Shown here: in pieces, positions 23,437 to 27,959 of the stretch
How the letters are laid out: the number at the start of each line of letters is the position of its first letter
Position numbering within the stretch: the first letter of the stretch is position 1
Assembly: GCA_958446555.1 (NCBI GenBank)
Contig: CAUCWU010000002.1
Span: 1 to 27,959, forward strand
Direction: 5' to 3'
Source of the DNA: an uncultured Lachnospiraceae bacterium
Lineage (GTDB): Bacteria > Bacillota > Clostridia > Lachnospirales > Lachnospiraceae
DNA length: 27,959 nt
Notes under the pieces: model-generated
The model's database searches: none
What the model was told of the DNA's origin: nothing
What the model saw: the letters and a program-made list of their open reading frames with translations, nothing else
Translations under genes and position numbers: made by a program

Positions 23437-25285
23437 TTATTTCAAGTTCTTCAAATAGGCTTCAAACATATCTTTCTCTGCAAAATAACCTTTTTCAATC
23501 AGCATTGTTACAAATTCCTGTACCTCTGCATTGTCGAGCCATGCACAGTCGCCGCCAAATCGGCAGAGTTCCAGTTGCTGTGTTGTGCCATCTTCGTCAT
23601 GATACAGGACATAGAGTGTTTGTTCGCCGCAATCAGCTATACCAAAGTCCCAGGCTTTCATTTCGCAGCCCTTGTATTTTACTGCATTCTTTGTGAAGTC
23701 CGAGATCTCTTGCAAAACCTCTGCATCTGTGATGTACGATTCCTTTTCACCATCTTCTTTGATGTGGTTCATGTGGTCATCAACGGAGAGATACGCACAA
23801 TTGCACAATGGAGCTGAATACCGATTTCCGTTGGCGGTGATTACTTGTTCGTAATCTTCGCCATCCCAGCCATTTTCTGACACGATAATTCTATAATCAT
23901 TGATAAATAAAGCAGGCGTATCGTCATACTGGTTTTGATGCATCAACTCACGTTTCATCATGCAAAGGTCAAACGCATTCAGTACGCCATCCTCATACAG
24001 ATCGGCTGCTTTCCAGTTGGAAAGTGTTGCATCGGGAACACCCGTCAGCCATTTCTGGAGCATAACAGCGTCAGCGGCATTCAGTTTCCCGTCTGCATTG
24101 ACATCGCCCTTTACAGGCTCAGAAAATTCAGATTCGTCTATTTCTTCGACGGACATATCTTCACCGATCTTATAATAACCGACATCTCTGACGTTTTTCG
24201 TCTGCTCTGGATCCCAGGGTCTGCCTTGAGAGATCGTGACTTTTACTGTGCCAGCAGATACTGCTTCATATACATAGACAGCATGACTTTGGCTTCCAGG
24301 TGGAAACGGCTCATCGGAAGAAATATTGTATTCTTTTACTTCTTTGATTTCCGCCGTTCCAAGCTGCTCCAGAATCACTTCATCACCGATACTATAATTG
24401 ATGGTATCACAATAAACGATATAGTTGCCATGAACGGATACATTTCCGTTTTTCGCAATGAATGCTTCATAATCATCCATTGTAGCAGGCAGCCAGTCGA
24501 ATTCATCGACAGATTCAAGAGTGATCGTCTTTTCGTCATGGTCAATCGCCTTGACTCTGATCGTGCCGTCACCGATGTATTTGCTGTAATACTGCGGCAG
24601 AAATACAGGAAGGACAAGGTCATTGATATGGTAGTCATAGCAGATGAGTATTTCTGTCGATCGTATCACCGACGGAAAGCGTTCTGCCATCCAGATAAGT
24701 CACGCCCTCAATATCGGGGGCGACATACATAACAAGTCCGTCAATTCCAACAATTTCAGCATCAAACGGAAGCACATAATCGCCGCTGTTCAGATAAACA
24801 AGATCATAATCACCCTTTGTATTGACAACGTTCAGACAGCTCCCTGCTCCGTCTCCTGTGTAGTGCAGGGTATCGTACTTTTTCAGTTTTGTTCCCAGTG
24901 TAAGTTCGGAGGTCTGATAGGTCTTGCTTGTCTCCACGTCATCTGAAACATCTATGGTAATGGTCTTATCTGTTCCAATATTGGAATGGCTTACTGTAAT
25001 GGTCGCTGTGCCGTTGCCAACACCTGTGATAAGCCCATTTTGATCGACAATGGCGACATTCTCATCACTGGAAGAATAAAAAACAGACTGTTTTGCACCA
25101 GTACTCCATTCCAGTTCCAGCTGAACACTTTCTCCCACTGCAATGGTGTTCTTGGAAACGGAGAGATTTGTTACAGATGCAATGATCGTCAGTGCGTGAG
25201 CAGGCGTTTCTGCATAGGACACCATCGCCGCTGTGGAACAGCAGAGGCAGCCTGCAAGCAGGACTAAAATGACTTTCTTTCTCAA
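23437..25285 (-). pseudogene. Secreted Ig-like/dockerin protein, frameshifted
   Basis: Two overlapping frames (25285-24635 and a second ending at 23437) make one secreted protein of about 616 residues. The N-terminus MRKKVILVLLAGCLCCSTAA is a signal sequence, with either an LAGC lipobox or cleavage after SYA. Next comes a bacterial Ig-like domain (BIG_2; VSKNTIAVGESVQLELEW). The second frame carries a type I dockerin with two repeats (GDVNADGKLNAADAVMLQKW and DLYEDGVLNAFDLCMMKREL). It then continues about 170 residues into a domain I do not recognise. The dockerin is therefore internal. The frames part within about 24640-24665, a one-base indel or sequencing error. As written, only signal plus Ig domain is made. 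TTG 25285 follows GAGGGTGG; GTG 25294 is possible. Confidence 0.75.
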
Positions 25286-25327
25286 ATTTACCACCCTCTA
25301 ATCATATGTTATATATATAACGGTTTT

Positions 25328-25356
25328 AGTATATCATAAAAATATCTGGTTGTCAA
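25328..25356 (-). promoter_or_regulatory. Promoter of the dockerin protein gene
   Basis: On the minus strand TTGACA (25356-25351) and TATACT (25333-25328) are separated by 17 bases. A 14-base perfect palindrome GTTATATATATAAC (25308-25321) lies over the expected start and could be an operator, though its AT-rich sequence makes chance likely. Confidence 0.75.
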
Positions 25357-25493
25357 GGAATATACAAAAAAATCTATGGCAATACTGTGCAAAGATTGTG
25401 CATCAGATACGCAATGAGTATCGACACACCCTAGTTGCTCCCATATGTCAGCAAATTGCAATTATAATGTAACCGCCAACTAGACCAGCGGGC

Positions 25494-25521
25494 AAAAAAT
25501 GAGCCGAGATCAACCTCGGCT
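25494..25521 (-). terminator. Terminator in IS66-like element, copy 2
   Basis: The same AGCCGAG-N6-CTCGGCT hairpin as in copy 1, followed on the minus strand by CATTTTTTG. It faces the dockerin protein gene and would insulate it from element transcripts. Confidence 0.7.
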
Positions 25522-25626
25522 CAAATCCCGTATTCGTTTCATCACAATGAATTGCAGTGAGTTATTGTGAATTACTGTGCGGTGAAATACTGTCAGTTAC
25601 TATGAAATACTGTGGATGAGAAGCTG

Positions 25627-26010
25627 TCACTTAACCTCAGCCATGTTTTCAACGATCTGATGATATGTTCTGTGGCAGGTTTCAGGCAGAGTAGCACTCC
25701 ACGGCATGATGCTGTCAAGCTGTTCTTCTGAAGGTGCTGAGCCAGAGAAGGCAGAACCAGCTTTCGCACAAAAGGTAATTCAGGTGACGCTTTGAGAAAC
25801 ACTCAGCGGTACGATCTGCTGCAAGGGCAATTCCGCTCGTTTCAGCAGTTCTTTTCTCACCACATTCAGGCGTGAGTAGTATGTGTGCTGGCTGATCCCC
25901 TTTTCCTTGCACCACGCTGTTACGGTCATACCGCTGCTCTGGCATTCCTGTATCTGCTCTGCCCACTCCCTGTGACGAAGCTCGGTTTTTACTTCTCTGA
26001 TCGTTGGCAT
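25627..26010 (-). pseudogene. Fused IS66 TnpA/TnpC remnant, copy 2
   Basis: The frame is identical to that in copy 1: a 76-residue TnpA-like start, one TGA, then the TnpC C-terminal signature SIMPWSATLPETC in the same frame. The deletion joint is the same, so the two copies descend from one already deleted element and are not independent decays. Its promoter region and ribosome site (AAAGGAG before ATG 26010) are kept. Confidence 0.7.
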
Positions 26011-26294
26011 ATTCTCAGCTCCTTTCGGGGTAAATCCCTTTGGAACTATTTTATCGCTTTTTTAGTGCCGAATCAACGTTTGGGTGTGGTTGGCGGTTAC
26101 GATTTAGAGCAATGCACTACTGAATCGGGACTAAATTAAATATAATTCTAAAAAACTAGAATATAGATCGGCTTGATACAAATTGTTCTTCAATTTACAA
26201 AGAAATAATTTGGGTTTTATAAATTGAATTTTCGGAACAAATATGCGATTTTAAAAAGCAGTATGAGTAGATCACATCACTTTTCTCACTGCAT

Positions 26295-26343
26295 AAAAAA
26301 ATAAAACCAGCCTGAGACTCTACAATTGGAATCTCAGGCTGGT
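26295..26343 (-). terminator. Rho-independent terminator, minus strand
   Basis: ACCAGCCTGAGA (26306-26317) and TCTCAGGCTGGT (26332-26343) form a perfect 12-base stem. On the minus strand it is followed by TTTATTTTTTT. It ends the AAA-ATPase-like gene 49 bases after its stop. The stretch 26101-26294 holds no gene I can support. Confidence 0.9.
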
Positions 26344-26391
26344 TGCCTTATCATCTTCTTGAAGTGTGAGAAGTGATATGCTCTCGATGAT

Positions 26392-27959
26392 TCAATATTC
26401 AAAATGATCCACACCGCCGGATTTTACCCTGCACCGTTTCTGGCAGAAACAGATTCCAAGCTTTGCGATGTTTTCATACTGTTCGTCCCGCAGACTTGCC
26501 TCGTAGTCTTTTTCCTCGATTTGCCTGAGGGCATCTTCGCAGGCTTTTGTCATCTGGTTATACTTTTCTACAACCTTAAATTCCAGAATTGCAGCGTGAT
26601 GCCATCTGGAACGCTGCTTTACCACCAGATCAAACCGTCCGTTGCCGGACTCTCGGTTAGAAACCACCATATAGCCGCTGAATCCGGAAACCAGTCCTGT
26701 TACGAAACCGTGATAATAGTTCTCCTGTTCGTCAAAGCAGCTGATGGTGTTGGTCAGCCAGGTGCAGAGTAAATCCTCTAACTTTTCCGCATCTGCATGA
26801 ATCACAGATTCCAGAATGTCTGTTCGGCTGTCACGGTTGACGTGGTCGATAAACCACGAGCGAATGGTGTTCTTGTAGATGCTCTTGATCTCCACATTTG
26901 GAATCACCATGTCATAGTAGGTTTCATCACCGATCGTTTCACAGGAGATGATTTTCAGATAGCCGGTGAACAGCAGAAAACTCCAGATGTAATCCTGGTT
27001 GACATCGATCGTACCGTAGGTCACGTCCTCAAAAATCTGGGTGTGAATTGGCGTGCCGTTGATGAGTTCCTCCACCATAGATTTGGTACGCTCGTTGGAT
27101 TCTTCGATCAGACGTTTGACAATCCGATTGGAGCTGGTGTTCGACCAGTAAGGCTCACAGGCAACCATATCGTTTTGCAGGTAGGAGTCAATGCAGTTCA
27201 GAACACTCCACGGGTTATAGATCTCTGTCAGTCCGAATCGGTAACCGTCATACCATTTTGCAATTGTTCCGGCATACTGTTCCAGGGAGAAGGTTTGCAG
27301 AATTTCTTTCATTTCTTCCTGGGTAAATCCGAAATACCGGGAGAATTTGTTTTTTGTGATGGAGTAAGTTTTCAGGTTGTTCAAGCCTGTGAAAATGCTC
27401 TCTCTGGACACCCGCAGACAGCCTGTCAGAACCGCAAATTCCAACGAGGGGTTGGTTTTTAACGCAGACTCAAAACAGCTGCGAATCAGGTTGGTCATGT
27501 CATCGTAGAAGCCTTCGTGGTAGGCGTTCTCTAACGGTACATCGTACTCGTCAATGAGAATGATGACGTTCTGCTGATATGCCTTTTTCAGACAGTTGGA
27601 AAGAAATCCAATTGCCTGATTATACATGGTTTCTGTGGCATCCACTTGGATAAAGGAAAGAAATCTTGCTTTTTCTTCCTCGTCCAAAACATTTTTACTG
27701 AAAATAAAATCTTTGTGTCTACTGTATTCAGATTTTATCAGATACTTGTAGGTTTCAAATGCAAGCGTAAAGTTTTTCTGTTTCATGCTTTTCAGCGAAA
27801 CGCTGATTACCGGATACTTTCCCTGATACGCCATATACTCCGGATATGCTGCGATTTTCAAGCCGTCAAAGAGATAGGCGTTGCTTTTCTCAGTTGCCTC
27901 AAAAAATCGCTGCAGCATACTCATGTTGAGTGTTTTGCCGAATCTTCTCGGTCTGGTGA
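26392..27959 (-). CDS. AAA-ATPase-like / PD-(D/E)XK nuclease protein, partial
   Basis: At least 521 residues; the 5' end lies beyond the window, since the frame is open to the edge with TRPRRFGKTLNMSML, a Walker A-like motif. The N-terminal part is the 'AAA-ATPase_like' domain (Walker B-like IILIDEYDVPLENAY, then AVLTGCLRVSRESIFTGLNN, then WYDGYRFG and YNPWSVLN). The C-terminal part is a PD-(D/E)XK-type nuclease domain (GRFDLVVKQ followed by AILEFKVVEKY). These two-domain proteins are multicopy in gut Clostridia and Bacteroidetes. Their role is not established; selfish or defence-related functions have been considered. The gene is intact within the window, more GC-rich than the NRPS region, and ends just before a strong terminator. 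Confidence 0.88.
   Translation of the reverse strand, partial: TRPRRFGKTLNMSMLQRFFEATEKSNAYLFDGLKIAAYPEYMAYQGKYPVISVSLKSMKQKNFTLAFETYKYLIKSEYSRHKDFIFSKNVLDEEEKARFLSFIQVDATETMYNQAIGFLSNCLKKAYQQNVIILIDEYDVPLENAYHEGFYDDMTNLIRSCFESALKTNPSLEFAVLTGCLRVSRESIFTGLNNLKTYSITKNKFSRYFGFTQEEMKEILQTFSLEQYAGTIAKWYDGYRFGLTEIYNPWSVLNCIDSYLQNDMVACEPYWSNTSSNRIVKRLIEESNERTKSMVEELINGTPIHTQIFEDVTYGTIDVNQDYIWSFLLFTGYLKIISCETIGDETYYDMVIPNVEIKSIYKNTIRSWFIDHVNRDSRTDILESVIHADAEKLEDLLCTWLTNTISCFDEQENYYHGFVTGLVSGFSGYMVVSNRESGNGRFDLVVKQRSRWHHAAILEFKVVEKYNQMTKACEDALRQIEEKDYEASLRDEQYENIAKLGICFCQKRCRVKSGGVDHFEY

Larger units (their letters stand above)
25469..26100 (-). mobile_element. Deleted IS66-like element, copy 2 (632 bp)
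   Basis: This is a direct copy of 22542-23174. By eye I count about seven substitutions and one A-run deletion, so identity is near 99%. All differences are in the outer parts; the tnpA/tnpC remnant is unchanged. The inverted repeats are slightly degraded (GTAACCGCCAACTAGACC at the left, and the right end differs at one other base). The 8-base flanks (ATTATAAT, GATTTAGA) do not match. Both copies have GCAAATTGC just upstream of the left end. Confidence 0.8.

Noticed and set aside
23935..24732. Plus-strand frame of 265 codons opposite the dockerin gene
   Set aside because: It is a shadow frame: the minus strand carries dockerin repeats and Ig-like sequence, while this frame has no recognisable domain.
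26797..27462. Plus-strand frame of 221 codons opposite the AAA-ATPase-like gene
   Set aside because: The minus strand carries conserved AAA-ATPase-like and nuclease motifs across the same bases; the plus frame is explained by codon mirror effects.

Overview
The window looks like a chromosomal segment of a gut or rumen Clostridia bacterium of the Ruminococcus type. The grounds are a secreted protein with a two-repeat type I dockerin, an AAA-ATPase-like/PD-(D/E)XK protein of a family expanded in such genomes, Gram-positive signals (strong Shine-Dalgarno sequences, TTG starts, consensus sigma-A promoters) and IS3- and IS66-type elements. The species assignment is an inference.

Layout. (1) 73-1419: an IS3-family element with both reading frames intact. 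It abuts a 5'-truncated AAA+/TyrR-like-HTH regulator (1412-2224), a frameshifted TRIC/UPF0126 membrane protein (2221-2888) and a cytidylate-kinase-like protein (2934-3533), followed by a terminator and a possible IS200 relic. (2) 3971-22405: a visibly more AT-rich island holding a nonribosomal peptide cluster. A short-chain dehydrogenase is transcribed leftward. Rightward runs a tight operon of eleven genes: Cys-type thioesterase, stand-alone condensation domain, stand-alone carrier protein, saccharopine-dehydrogenase-like reductase, MacB-like ATPase and permease, aryl-AMP ligase, NRPS TubC_N-Cy-A-PCP, Ser-type thioesterase, Sfp-type PPTase, and NRPS ArCP-Cy-A-(degenerate MT)-PCP. (3) 22542-26100: two direct copies, about 633 bp each, of an internally deleted IS66-like element flank a frameshifted dockerin/Ig-like secreted protein gene. 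(4) 26392 to the window end: the partial AAA-ATPase-like/nuclease gene with a strong terminator.

How the cluster should work (inference from domain logic). The aryl-AMP ligase carries the Cys residue typical of salicylate-activating enzymes and loads the aryl carrier domain at the N-terminus of the 1465-residue NRPS. That protein's Cy and A domains (code DLYNLSLIW, cysteine) add and cyclise one cysteine. Its acidic C-terminus could dock to the TubC_N domain of the 1114-residue NRPS, which adds a second cysteine (code DLYNMSLIW). The expected core is a hydroxyphenyl-thiazoline-thiazoline acid of pyochelin/yersiniabactin type. The extra condensation domain, orphan carrier protein, Cys-nucleophile thioesterase and non-PchG-like reductase suggest the product departs from pyochelin. 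No salicylate synthase and no siderophore importer is in the window; there is only an exporter.

Regulation. The divergent promoters of the dehydrogenase and the NRPS operon are both perfect TTGACA/TATAAT promoters. Each has a GTTAG-N6-(C/A)TAAC palindrome over the expected transcription start, and a third copy lies in the operon leader. The spacing resembles DtxR/IdeR iron boxes, so metal-dependent repression is a reasonable hypothesis.
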